Assembly: GCA_910586875.1 (NCBI GenBank)
Contig: CAJUJI010000005.1
Span: 1-45,190, forward strand
Reading direction: 5' to 3'
Source of the DNA: an uncultured Anaerotruncus sp.
GTDB lineage: Bacteria; Bacillota; Clostridia; Oscillospirales; Ruminococcaceae
Length of the DNA stretch: 45,190 nt
Made by a program: the position numbers and the translations under genes. Each line of letters starts with the position of its first letter. The first letter of the stretch is position 1. The notes beneath the pieces were generated by a model. It saw only the letters and a list, made by a program, of their open reading frames with translations, was not told where the DNA came from and searched no databases. Below, in pieces: positions 24,090 to 32,220 of the stretch.

Positions 24090-25166
24090 GTGCGAATTTT
24101 GGAAATAGCGCTTATCTTCCTGGTGGGGACAATAGGCGGATTGTTTGCCAAAAAAAAGAAGGTTCCGGCGGGTGCGATGATTGGCGCAATGCTGGCGGTC
24201 GCCGTATGGAGTGTTTGCAGCAACATGGCACATTATCCTGCAAGTTTTCGGCCGTTTGTACAGGCGCTTTCCGGTACGGTGATCGGTGTTGGCTTTACCC
24301 GCGCTGATGTGGCGGAGCTGTTTAAAATTATTAAACCTGCGATTCTGTTGATGGCGTTACTGATTCTGTTTACCGTGCTGTTCGGTTGGTCGATGACCCA
24401 GCTATCGGATGTCGACTTTATGACGGCGCTGTTTTCCTGTGCGCCGGGCGGTGTTTCGGATATGGCGCTGATCTCGGAGGATTTTGGCGCCCAACCTGAG
24501 CAGGTGACCATCTTGCAGCTGGTGCGGTTTGTGTTTGTGCTTTCGTTCTTTCCCGCCTACCTCAAACACCGTTATCTTGACAAAGCGCCGGTGACTGTGC
24601 AGGCGGAACAGCCCGCATCTTCTATGCAATCAGAGCCGCAACAGGCGGCGCCTTTGGCGCCAGAGCTGTCTGGCAAGGAAAAGCTGGGGCGTATGAGCCT
24701 GACGCTGATTTGCGGCGTTGCAGGTGGCTATCTGTTTCGTTGGCTGGGGATTCCTGCCGGTGCGATTATTGGTGCGTTGATTGCGGTGGTTCTGGTCAAT
24801 CTGGTCGCCGAGCGCGGCTATCTGCCAAAAAATTTGCGAACCGCGATCCAAATTTGTTCCGGCTGTTATATTGGAAGCCAGATCACACGGCAGGCGGTGC
24901 TGTCGATTCGGATTCTGTTGGTGCCAATGCTGATTGTGATTGTGGGCGTGTTTGTAATGTCGTTTGTCAGCGCATGGATTATTTGTAAGCTGACAGGAAT
25001 GCCCTATGTAACAAGCCTGTTTTCCTGTACGCCAGGCGGCATCGCCGAAATGGGATTGATTGCACAGGAGCTAGGGCTGGATACCCCAAAAATTGTGGTG
25101 ATGCACACCTGTCGGGTGATTGCAATTATTTGTATGTTCCCAATTATTATGCAGTGGTTTGTTTAA
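24090..25166 (+). CDS. AbrB-family integral membrane protein (AbrB duplication family)
   Basis: A 358-residue membrane protein despite the family name shared with a regulator. The internal duplication is visible: GxIGAMLAV (about 30) and GAIIGALIAV (about 223), and CAPGGVSDMALIS (about 115) and CTPGGIAEMGLIAQ (about 308). About ten hydrophobic segments, with a hydrophilic Ala/Gln/Pro loop at about 170-195. GTG at 24090 with AGGAG 7 bases upstream is the best start. Homologues often neighbour tripartite transporters; a carboxylate permease or exporter role is inference. Confidence 0.85.
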   Translation: MRILEIALIFLVGTIGGLFAKKKKVPAGAMIGAMLAVAVWSVCSNMAHYPASFRPFVQALSGTVIGVGFTRADVAELFKIIKPAILLMALLILFTVLFGWSMTQLSDVDFMTALFSCAPGGVSDMALISEDFGAQPEQVTILQLVRFVFVLSFFPAYLKHRYLDKAPVTVQAEQPASSMQSEPQQAAPLAPELSGKEKLGRMSLTLICGVAGGYLFRWLGIPAGAIIGALIAVVLVNLVAERGYLPKNLRTAIQICSGCYIGSQITRQAVLSIRILLVPMLIVIVGVFVMSFVSAWIICKLTGMPYVTSLFSCTPGGIAEMGLIAQELGLDTPKIVVMHTCRVIAIICMFPIIMQWFV

Positions 25167-25281
25167 CAGGACTGCAAGAAAACCGCTAGTTTTTTATAGG
25201 ATCCTTCCGATAATTATAATAAGGAAGAATAGGAGCCATTTCTAGTTTTAAAAAGGGCTTAAAAGAAAAGGGGGGACTTCG

Positions 25282-26286
25282 GTGCCTACAAGACAGTTGG
25301 TATTGGACCGTTTGGAACAGGCATGTGGGAATTTTTTGTCAGGGGAGCAGCTTGCGCAGGAGCTAAAGGTTTCGCGTGCTGCGATTTGGAAGGCGGTCAA
25401 CCAGCTAAAAAAAGAAGGCTACCCAATTACAGCGGTGACGAATCGGGGTTATGCACTGGATGTGCGCGCGGACATTCTCTCTGAGCAGGGGGTGCGTGCG
25501 GCGCTGTTGCCCCAATATAACCAGCTCCCGATTCGGGTTTATAAGGAGCTGGCCTCCACGAATTTGCAGGCAAAGCAGCTTGCGCTAAAGGGTGCGCCAA
25601 ACCAATTGGTGGTATTATGCGATCAGCAGACCGAGGGGCGCGGACGGTATGAGCGCCCCTTTGTGTCACCCGAGGGGGGCATTTATATGAGTGTGCTGCT
25701 GCGTCCGCATCCGTGCATTCATGAGCCTGTGCTGCTTACCATCGCGGCGGCGGTCGCGGTGAGCGAGGCGCTCGAGGCACTTTGTGAAGAAACGATCTGC
25801 ATTAAATGGGTGAATGATCTATATTGCAAGGGAAAGAAGATTTGTGGAATTCTCACCGAAGCAATCACCGATTTTGAAAGCGGTGCAATCAATGAGATTG
25901 TGTTGGGAATCGGCATCAACTACACAACGCCCTCCACTGCCTTTTCTGAGGAGCTGCGCAGCATTGCGGGTTCGTTGTATCCAAATGGAAATCCGCCGGT
26001 TTCGCGCGTGCGGGTGGTTGCGGAAATTTTGAACCGGCTGCTGCCGATGTGGGAGAATTTGGACCAGAAACAATTTTTGGAAAAATACCGAAAGCGCTGC
26101 TATATTTTAGGGCAGGAGGTTGTTGTGCTTAGTGCACAGGAGTCTTACCCTGCGCGGGCGCTGGATATCGATATACATGGCCGTCTGGTGGTGGAGCTGC
26201 CGGATCATACCCGCCAGGTGTTGCGCAATGGAGAAATTTCCGTGCATCCAACCCAGCTGTTGGCAGCAGACAGGGGATATGAATGA
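25282..26286 (+). CDS. birA: Bifunctional biotin ligase/repressor BirA
   Basis: A 334-residue protein. An N-terminal winged helix (about 1-65, SGEQLAQELKVSRAAIWKAVNQLK) precedes the ligase core: TEGRGRYERPF (about 114-124, biotinyl-AMP loop), KWVNDLYCKGKKICGILTE (about 175-193) and IGINY. It attaches biotin to carboxylase carrier proteins and probably represses biotin genes. It begins with GTG, GGGGGG upstream; it overlaps the lipoprotein gene by ATGA. Confidence 0.94.
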   Translation: MPTRQLVLDRLEQACGNFLSGEQLAQELKVSRAAIWKAVNQLKKEGYPITAVTNRGYALDVRADILSEQGVRAALLPQYNQLPIRVYKELASTNLQAKQLALKGAPNQLVVLCDQQTEGRGRYERPFVSPEGGIYMSVLLRPHPCIHEPVLLTIAAAVAVSEALEALCEETICIKWVNDLYCKGKKICGILTEAITDFESGAINEIVLGIGINYTTPSTAFSEELRSIAGSLYPNGNPPVSRVRVVAEILNRLLPMWENLDQKQFLEKYRKRCYILGQEVVVLSAQESYPARALDIDIHGRLVVELPDHTRQVLRNGEISVHPTQLLAADRGYE

Positions 26287-26873
26287 CAAACTGGAAAAGA
26301 TGGATCTGCATGGGGCTTGCGGTTTTGCTGCTTGCGGGCTGTGCAGGCCAGCAGGAGCAAACAGAGGACCCTTTGGAGGGGCTAACGCAGGACGAGACGG
26401 AGGAGATCGAGGAGGACGACGGGGATTTTGCGTTTCCGTCGTTTGATACGGTTGATTTGCAGGGGGAGCCGGTGAGCGAGGCTTATTTTAAGCAGACCGA
26501 GCTGACGCTGGTGGTGATTTGGGGCACCGGTGACGCAGGGTGTAAGGCGGAGCTTTCCGCGTTGGAGGAGCTCTCCCGGCAATATGCGGACAAAGGGTTT
26601 CAGGTGTTGGGATTGGCGGCAGATGCGGCACAGGAGGAGAAGCGCTCCTTGGCGCAGCAGATTTCAAAGGATTGCGGTGTATCCTATCCGCAGATGGTTC
26701 CCTCAAAAGACTCGGTGATGCAGGAGCTCCTTGAGAGCAGCACGATTTTACCAACCTCCTTTTTGGTGACACAGGAAGGGTATCTGATGGGAGAATTCTA
26801 TCAGGGCGCCAAAGGCAGAGAATTTTGGGTACAGCTGATAGAAACCTGTCTTTCAGAATTGAGCTCTGGCTGA
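26283..26873 (+). CDS. Redoxin (TlpA/ResA-like) lipoprotein lacking the first active-site Cys
   Basis: A 196-residue protein with a lipoprotein signal (LLLAGC, Cys about 20), an acidic Glu/Asp-rich linker (about 25-48) and an AhpC/TSA-Redoxin fold (FDTVDLQGEPVSEAYF...LTLVVIWGTGDAGCKAEL...GFQVLGLAAD). Where TlpA proteins have WCxxC, this one has GDAGC: the N-terminal catalytic Cys is replaced, leaving only the resolving Cys (about 85). Thiol-disulfide exchange by the standard mechanism is therefore unlikely. cis-Pro region ILPTSFLV is intact. Translationally coupled to birA. Confidence 0.82.
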   Translation: MTNWKRWICMGLAVLLLAGCAGQQEQTEDPLEGLTQDETEEIEEDDGDFAFPSFDTVDLQGEPVSEAYFKQTELTLVVIWGTGDAGCKAELSALEELSRQYADKGFQVLGLAADAAQEEKRSLAQQISKDCGVSYPQMVPSKDSVMQELLESSTILPTSFLVTQEGYLMGEFYQGAKGREFWVQLIETCLSELSSG

Positions 26874-26920
26874 AGGCTGACGATGTTGTGTAGAGAATAG
26901 AGGTTAGGGAGGAAATGAAG

Positions 26921-27361
26921 ATGGAAGAACGTGAGAGACAAAAAACGCCAATTCATGATGGAATCTCTCCAATTATCGTGACAGACACCGAAGTAACCGC
27001 ACAATTTAAGCAGCTTTGGGATTATCTTGTTCCGCCATCCGGATGCGCCAAAACCGCACAAGGGGAATTGATTCGGATTGCGGGCAAGGTTCAGCATGAA
27101 TTTTTGGACAACGGCGGCATCAATTGGGACAATGATTTCCGAAAAATGTTGCAGGCTTTTCCCCGATATCTGCATTTCGGCAATGCCTTTTGTGAGGAGG
27201 ATATCAAGTCCGCGGAGCTCTTGACCAATCTTTTGATTGCTGTTGGGGATAAAGGGCGCGTTGACGAGTTTTTATGTTCGGCTCTGTGTGCATGTGCGGT
27301 TGCCTGGGTACAACAAAATCCGGAGGTACTTGCGCCTTTAAAGGCGGATTATAAACGATAG
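26921..27361 (+). CDS. Hypothetical protein, first gene of the immunity-type cluster
   Basis: A 146-residue soluble, mostly helical protein; family not recognised. Sequence includes QLWDYLVPPSGCAKTAQGELIRIAGKVQHEFLDNGGINW (first half) and a Cys-containing helix CSALCACAVAWVQ (near 123-135). The NGGxNWDxDF pattern is common in immunity-like proteins of clostridia. The ATG at 26921 is preferred because AGGGAGG is 8 bases upstream; ATG at 26915 sits too close. A terminator follows (27397-27437). Confidence 0.7.
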   Translation: MEERERQKTPIHDGISPIIVTDTEVTAQFKQLWDYLVPPSGCAKTAQGELIRIAGKVQHEFLDNGGINWDNDFRKMLQAFPRYLHFGNAFCEEDIKSAELLTNLLIAVGDKGRVDEFLCSALCACAVAWVQQNPEVLAPLKADYKR

Positions 27362-27396
27362 CTTTTGACAGCTGCGTGATGCAGCAAAATAAAAGA

Positions 27397-27437
27397 AAAT
27401 TTCGCCAGCTCTGACAAAAAGGGCTGGCGAAATTTTT
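27397..27437 (+). terminator. Intrinsic terminator (also related to the dispersed repeat)
   Basis: 13-bp perfect arms AAATTTCGCCAGC (27397-27409) and GCTGGCGAAATTT (27423-27435), extendable with G-T pairs, followed by TT. It ends the unit at 27361 and may be bidirectional. Confidence 0.8.
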
Positions 27438-27477
27438 AAGATGCTGCTATGATGAAATAGGATAGAACGATCGAAAT

Positions 27478-27497
27478 TTGTCCGGTTTATCGGACAA
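27478..27497 (+). promoter_or_regulatory. Inverted repeat upstream of the SUFU gene
   Basis: TTGTCCG (27478-27484), 6-nt spacer, CGGACAA (27491-27497), 38 bases before the SUFU ATG. It could be an operator or a leader hairpin for the seven-gene immunity run. Confidence 0.4.
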
Positions 27498-27535
27498 TAA
27501 AACCAGTAGAATAAAGTCAGAAAGGGGAAGAGCAA

Positions 27536-28264
27536 ATGGCAGATTACAGCAACAAGGGCAATGCAAACTCTTATCAATATGGAGGGTTCAGCTCTTACAA
27601 GACGGAGGTGTATGAACCAGAGCAGTTAGAGGCGGTTTGTGGGTTTATCGAGCAGCAATTCGGGCCAGTTGAAAATGTGTTTCACGAAATTGCCTCTCCG
27701 GACATTCATGTAGATTTGCATATCATTGGACCGTCCAGCCAGCGCCCCTATTATACAGTGGTTACAACCGGTATGGGCGCGCACAAAATGCGTATCCCGC
27801 GTTCGCTGAGAAGCCAGCAGCTGGAATATGCGGAGCTGCTCATCTGCCTGCCGCCCGATTGGGAGCTGGAGAATAGCAGCGAGCAGTGGTATTGGCCGCT
27901 GCGGGCGCTCAAGGTGGCAGCCCGTCTGCCGATTATGGCGGATACCTGGTTGGGCTGGGGACATACCATTTCGGCAACCCCTGAAATGGGAGAGCCGTTT
28001 GAGCAGAGTACACAGCTTGCTGCAAGCATACTCACCCACCCTAAATCCTTTTTGAGCGATGCCCAATGCTATTATACCTTGCCGGATGGCAGGCGGATCA
28101 ATTTCTATCAGATGGTGCCGCTCTATCAGCAGGAGTTGGAATACAAGATAGACAAGAGCGCGGAAAGTCTCTGTAAGCGCATTTCTGAGCAGTTGGGGGA
28201 TGCGCCGTTTGTAGTGGATATCCATCGGAAGAATACCTGTGCCGACTGGGAGGGTGAGGGATGA
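27536..28264 (+). CDS. Suppressor-of-fused (SUFU) domain protein, probable immunity protein
   Basis: A 242-residue protein with the SUFU core: VFHEIASPDIHVDLHIIGPS (about 42-61), YYTVVTTGMGAHKM (about 66-79), AELLICLPPDW (about 95-105) and a C-terminal LVPLYQQELEYKI-like segment. In bacteria this domain is known mainly as an immunity protein in polymorphic toxin loci. It is soluble, without signal peptide. It overlaps the next gene by ATGA, so both are translationally coupled. Confidence 0.88.
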   Translation: MADYSNKGNANSYQYGGFSSYKTEVYEPEQLEAVCGFIEQQFGPVENVFHEIASPDIHVDLHIIGPSSQRPYYTVVTTGMGAHKMRIPRSLRSQQLEYAELLICLPPDWELENSSEQWYWPLRALKVAARLPIMADTWLGWGHTISATPEMGEPFEQSTQLAASILTHPKSFLSDAQCYYTLPDGRRINFYQMVPLYQQELEYKIDKSAESLCKRISEQLGDAPFVVDIHRKNTCADWEGEG

Positions 28265-29370
28265 ACCAGGCGGAGACACAACTCATTTATGAGACGGCAT
28301 TGCAGACCTTGCAAAAGAATTTGCCGGTACAGGTGCAGCGACAGACAGAAGATACGCTGCAAATTGGCGGCGAGGTGCTGATCAGGATGGAGGCTGTCCT
28401 GCATCGACAGGAACAGGAGCTGCTGGTTTTGCATTTTTATATTGCGCTGCCGGATGCGCAGGAGCCGGTGATCACCTATGCGGTGGGGGCAGGGGAATCC
28501 TTGGCACAGATGGCGCAGACCGCTGCAATGCGGTTGCTGGCGGATGAGCTGACGCCGATTCTGCGGTTTCTCGGCCAGAAGGACGGCAGAAGGGTTGACA
28601 GGCAGTTTGACGGTGAGCTGCGCAGTTGGATGCTTTATCCAGGTGATCTGCTGGAATTTGTGGAATTGCAGCAGGGATTGGACGGGGATGCGCTGCTGAA
28701 AACCGTGCAGGAGGGGCTGCTGGAACGGTTGGGGAACCAGCGGTATACCTGGGTACAGCTCTCCAGTATGAAAGAGGACGAGCTTGTAGTGACTGCCTGC
28801 GCAATCAATGGGGAGAGAAGCGAGCAGCTGGGGGAGTTGCTAAAGGAACAGGCGTGCAGCTGGGAAGGAAACTGCACCTGCCGCCAGAGCCTTTTGTTGG
28901 TGCGGGAGGAGCCGTTTACTGCGTATCCGTACAGCAGGGCGCAGATAAAGGAGTTTACCCAAGAGGCGCTGCGTCTGTTTGAGGGCTGCCCCTATGAAAA
29001 GATCGCAGATAGGTTGGCACAGCAGATCAGCGACCAACAATTGGCGGAGGATTTGTTTTCCTATCTGCCGGAGCTGTGCGCCGCGCGGGAATACCCCGAG
29101 ATAAAACAGCAGGAATATCTCTTTCTGGTACAGGAGGGGGAGGAGCCACTGCTGGTGTATAAAAACCAGCTGACTGCCTGGAATTGGATTAGCCGCAGTT
29201 TGGAGGCGCTGTTTGATGCGGGGCAGGTCAGCCAGGTTGCACAGCGGCGATGTGTGGAATATAGCTCGCTGTATGATGCGATCCAGGAGGCCAAACGCAA
29301 GGGGAAAAGTTTAGCGGGCGGCTCGATTACATTGGCAATCCCTGTTTCGGGGGATTATCGGATACGATAA
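28261..29370 (+). CDS. DUF6348-like protein
   Basis: A 369-residue soluble protein. The N-terminal half (about 1-165) resembles DUF6348: IGGEVLIRMEAVLHR..., VTYAVG-type strand and MRLLADELTPILRFL. The C-terminal half (about 180-365) is less recognisable and has several Cys residues (EQACSWEGNCTC). Family assignment is from memory of pattern and moderately sure. Its coupling to the SUFU gene and clustering with other immunity families suggest a similar role. Confidence 0.6.
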   Translation: MNQAETQLIYETALQTLQKNLPVQVQRQTEDTLQIGGEVLIRMEAVLHRQEQELLVLHFYIALPDAQEPVITYAVGAGESLAQMAQTAAMRLLADELTPILRFLGQKDGRRVDRQFDGELRSWMLYPGDLLEFVELQQGLDGDALLKTVQEGLLERLGNQRYTWVQLSSMKEDELVVTACAINGERSEQLGELLKEQACSWEGNCTCRQSLLLVREEPFTAYPYSRAQIKEFTQEALRLFEGCPYEKIADRLAQQISDQQLAEDLFSYLPELCAAREYPEIKQQEYLFLVQEGEEPLLVYKNQLTAWNWISRSLEALFDAGQVSQVAQRRCVEYSSLYDAIQEAKRKGKSLAGGSITLAIPVSGDYRIR

Positions 29371-29391
29371 AAATGAAGGAGGCGTTTTGCT

Positions 29392-29904
29392 GTGTCGTGT
29401 TTGGGCGTTTTGTTTGCAGTACCGCAGGAAAGAATCGACCAATTGGAAAAGCTGCCGCGAGAGGCGCGCGTGGAGGAAATTTGTGAGAGGATTGAAGAGG
29501 AGTGGTTTGAAGAGCACCGGGAGCAGACCTGTGAGATGGATAAAGCCTGGGATGCCATGCACCGCGCATTGACAGGAGGGAAGCTCCTGTATGGGGAACA
29601 GCCGATGCCAATGTGTTGGGTGATTTTGGGCGGAAAGGTGCTGTATGGGGACCGAGAGGATGAGGATGACTATATCATCGTTTACAAGTCGCCAAAGCAG
29701 GTGAAGGCCGTAGCGCAGTGGCTGCCCAGCGTGAGCAAGAGGGAGTTTCAAAAGCTGTATTTCGCGATTGACCCGCAGGAATATGGCATGGAACTGGATG
29801 AGGAAGATTTTGAGTATACTTGGGAGTATTTTTCCCAGTCGGCAGAGTTTTGGAAATTGGCGGCAGAGAAAAATCTGCCCGTATTGTTCACCGTTGACCA
29901 ATAA
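29392..29904 (+). CDS. YfbM/DUF1877-family protein
   Basis: A 170-residue soluble protein. It fits DUF1877: an N-terminal LGVLFAVPQERIDQL, central EMDKAWDAMHRALTGG (about 47-62), PMCWVILGGKVLYG, and a C-terminal YTWEYFSQSAEFWKLAAEKNLPVLF. The family has an unknown biochemical role and is often found among immunity genes. It starts with GTG; AGGAGG lies 9 bases upstream. Confidence 0.85.
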   Translation: MSCLGVLFAVPQERIDQLEKLPREARVEEICERIEEEWFEEHREQTCEMDKAWDAMHRALTGGKLLYGEQPMPMCWVILGGKVLYGDREDEDDYIIVYKSPKQVKAVAQWLPSVSKREFQKLYFAIDPQEYGMELDEEDFEYTWEYFSQSAEFWKLAAEKNLPVLFTVDQ

Positions 29905-29921
29905 AGAATGGAGGAAGTTAC

Positions 29922-30263
29922 ATGGATTTTAAAGAGCAGATCAAACCGTTTTCCTGGGTGGAGCTTGAGAGCAGCTATTCGGTTTGCATGTATGTTGGAG
30001 ATTACAAGCCGGAGCTGTTCGAGTCGCAGGATGTTTTTCCAGGAGAGGGAAACGGCTACGATTGGGCATCGCTGGCACAGGTGTTTTTGGACGAGCGTTT
30101 TGCGGGGCGAAAGGATGTAATTCACTTTGATCCGGAAGCGAGCATGTTTTGCGCTTATTCCAAGGATGCGGATGCGCTGCGGCAGTTCATTCTTGGGTTT
30201 AAAGCGGCCTGTGAGGATGATGCACTGGTGTTGGACCTGCTCTCCCGCGCAGAGCCGGATTAA
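29922..30263 (+). CDS. Imm51-like immunity protein
   Basis: A 113-residue acidic protein. SSYSVCMYVGDYKPELF (about 17-33), GNGYDWASLAQVFLDE (about 44-59) and FDPEASMFCAYSKDADALRQF (about 69-89) match my recollection of the Imm51 family. Imm51 proteins neutralise toxin domains of polymorphic toxin systems; no cognate toxin is present here. GGAGG is the ribosome site. Confidence 0.82.
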   Translation: MDFKEQIKPFSWVELESSYSVCMYVGDYKPELFESQDVFPGEGNGYDWASLAQVFLDERFAGRKDVIHFDPEASMFCAYSKDADALRQFILGFKAACEDDALVLDLLSRAEPD

Positions 30264-30339
30264 ATAACTATAGTAAAAGAGGGGCGGGCTGCCCTGTGTA
30301 CAGCCGCTTGCGGGGATATCGCTGGCTGCGGCCAGCTCT

Positions 30340-30407
30340 TGGACGACAAGGGGCGTTGCCCCCTTGCCCCCATGGCCTTTGAAAAGGCCAGTGAAACTTT
30401 TGGTTTT
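30340..30407 (-). repeat. Dispersed hairpin repeat, copy C
   Basis: Minus strand reads AAAAGTTTCACTGGCC, a GGCCTTTTCAAAGGCC hairpin, then an AAGGGGGCAACGCCCCTT hairpin, the module order of copies A and B. It lies in the 167-bp gap between the Imm51-like gene and the next gene and may terminate or attenuate the immunity run. Confidence 0.65.
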
Positions 30408-30430
30408 ATGAAATGGAAGGAGGAACAATT

Positions 30431-30841
30431 ATGAGCTATGATTTATTAGTGTTCGACCATGCAAATCCACCGAAAACCCGGCAGGAGTTTATGGTGTGGT
30501 ATGAGCGTTTTATCGAATGGGAGGAACAGCGGGATTATGACAGTCCAGAAGGGATTACGCCTGCGCTGTACAGCTGGTTTGAGGGGATGCGCGAGGTCTT
30601 TCCGCCGATGAATGGGGAATTTGCGCCCACTGATGAACAGCTTTGTGCGGATGAAAGCTTAGAATCGCGCTTGACCGACTACAGTATTGGCGCAGAGGGG
30701 ATTTATGCGGCGTTTGCCTGGTCACAGGCGGAAAAAGCATATCAGCTTATGCGTGACTTGGCGATCAAATACAAGGTAGGATTTTTTGATGTGAGCAGTC
30801 GCGATGGGGAAATTTTGCTGCCGGATGGCAGTCGTCTATAA
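30431..30841 (+). CDS. Hypothetical protein in immunity-type cluster
   Basis: A 136-residue soluble acidic protein. MSYDLLVFDxxxPPKTRQEF, TPALYSWFEGM (about 43-53) and FPPMNGEFAP (about 57-66) form a pattern I know from small single-domain bacterial proteins next to toxin/immunity genes, but I cannot name the family. ATG at 30431 follows GGAGGAAC. Ends 12 bases before the next start. Confidence 0.72.
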   Translation: MSYDLLVFDHANPPKTRQEFMVWYERFIEWEEQRDYDSPEGITPALYSWFEGMREVFPPMNGEFAPTDEQLCADESLESRLTDYSIGAEGIYAAFAWSQAEKAYQLMRDLAIKYKVGFFDVSSRDGEILLPDGSRL

Positions 30842-30853
30842 GGAGGGAGAAAG

Positions 30854-31381
30854 ATGCAGCCGTTAAAAGCAGAGCAATTTTACCAGGAGGCGTATATCAA
30901 CGGGGACGAACCGCTATATGATGCGGAAATCGAGCTAGACATCTGGGGGCAATCGTGCCATTTGGGGTTTGATTTTACAGGAGAGCTAAGCGAGAACCTG
31001 CCGGAAATCCAGCGGATGTTGGAGCTTTTGGAAAATAGCCGCGCGGCGGTTGAGCAAGCGATTCTGGCGTATGGGATGTGCAGTGTTGCAGAGGATTGGG
31101 TAAGCGGTGGAGAGCCGCCAGAGGATTACGACATGGAATCGGATGAGGACCCGGAATATTATTACACGATGGAGGATGAAAAGGTTTATCTCCCCATCAC
31201 GGAGGAGGCGTTTCTGGCTAGCTTACGGCTGGATGGCGGAACGGTGTATCTGGATGAAAAACCGGAGGAGTCGTACTTTGACCTGTTTTTGTACTGCAAG
31301 CCGGATTATTTTGCAGGGCACGTCATTGAAGTGTTTGTAGAAGGGGATGGAAACATCAAGGTAAATGGGTTAGCTGGTTAA
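30854..31381 (+). CDS. DUF2262-like protein, probable immunity protein
   Basis: A 175-residue acidic soluble protein. The C-terminal half (about 110-175: EEAFLASLRLDGGTVYLDE, YFDLFLYCKPDYFAGHVIEVFV) resembles DUF2262, including the GH-I-V strand. The middle has a very acidic stretch (about 90-112). Family assignment is moderately sure. Located in the same co-directional run as the other immunity families. Confidence 0.65.
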   Translation: MQPLKAEQFYQEAYINGDEPLYDAEIELDIWGQSCHLGFDFTGELSENLPEIQRMLELLENSRAAVEQAILAYGMCSVAEDWVSGGEPPEDYDMESDEDPEYYYTMEDEKVYLPITEEAFLASLRLDGGTVYLDEKPEESYFDLFLYCKPDYFAGHVIEVFVEGDGNIKVNGLAG

Positions 31382-31413
31382 TGCCAATGATCAATTAGAG
31401 AGGAAGAGACTGC

Positions 31414-32205
31414 ATGAACGATTTGACAAAGGAAATGATACAACTTCTTGACTGCCCCTGCGAGGTGTTCGAGCCGATGAAGAAGGACCGCCCGATTATG
31501 GAGGCTTATCTGGCGGCGCGGGACGAGGGCAAACGCAATGGCTTTGTGCCGGTGCTTTTGGTGGCAGAGGAAAATCTGTTGGAGAACCTGCGCTGGGCGA
31601 TTCAAGAGGATGAAGAGCAACCGCCGGCGCTTGAAAAGATACGCGCCTGGCGCAAAGAACAGCTGGCGCTTCCTCTGGAGGATGGAAAAGAGGTGCTGGA
31701 CGCCCGCGTAGAGGAAGTGCTGGAATGGGTGGAAGATGAGGATGAGGAGGATTATTGGGAGCGGGTGACCGCGGTGGATACCTCCCCGAATCGTCCGCTG
31801 CCAAAATATAATCCCAAGGAGGACTGCTTTTCGGGCTATTGGGACTGGGGCTGCGACCGGAAGAAAACCTGTGAAATCATTCTGGCGAAAATCCCGGTGC
31901 GGAATCCTTGGGAGATATTCTGCTGGATTCCGATGGGCGGTTGGAACGAATGCCCGGATTATACCTCTATGATGGCGATTTTCAAGTATTGGTACGAGAC
32001 CTATCAGGTGGCGCCTGCGGTGTTTACCTCGGATGTGCTGGAGGCATATGCGGAAAAGCCGGCCCAGGGCTGGACACAGACGGCAAAGCTGGCAAAGGAG
32101 CAGTACAGCTTTTGCTGTGATATCGTTGACCAGGGGGTTGCAACGGTGGATGCACTTGCGGCGCTGCTGCATCAAAAAAAGATCTGGTATTTCTGGTGGG
32201 ACTAA
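31414..32205 (+). CDS. DUF4253 protein
   Basis: A 263-residue protein. The C-terminal part (about 150-263) matches DUF4253: ILAKIPVRNPWEIFCWIPMGGWNECPDYTSMMAIFKYWYETY, APAVFTSDVLEAY and a late QYSFCCDIVDQG. The N-terminal part has FVPVLLVAEENLLENL. Widely found with polymorphic toxin immunity genes in actinobacteria and firmicutes; no enzyme activity is known. Last gene of the immunity run. Confidence 0.83.
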   Translation: MNDLTKEMIQLLDCPCEVFEPMKKDRPIMEAYLAARDEGKRNGFVPVLLVAEENLLENLRWAIQEDEEQPPALEKIRAWRKEQLALPLEDGKEVLDARVEEVLEWVEDEDEEDYWERVTAVDTSPNRPLPKYNPKEDCFSGYWDWGCDRKKTCEIILAKIPVRNPWEIFCWIPMGGWNECPDYTSMMAIFKYWYETYQVAPAVFTSDVLEAYAEKPAQGWTQTAKLAKEQYSFCCDIVDQGVATVDALAALLHQKKIWYFWWD

Positions 32206-32220
32206 GCGGCTCAAATTAGA

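Noticed and set aside
23102..24226. Long minus-strand open frame (374 residues)
   Set aside because: Antisense to the TIM-barrel epimerase and AbrB-family genes; low-complexity Pro/Ala/Ser product.
27536..32205. Toxin gene hidden in the immunity cluster
   Set aside because: All frames of the run are accounted for by small soluble acidic proteins; no long secreted or RHS/LXG-like protein and no toxin C-terminal motif was found.
31378..32214. Minus-strand open frame (278 residues)
   Set aside because: Antisense to the DUF4253 gene; no start signal or recognisable domain.
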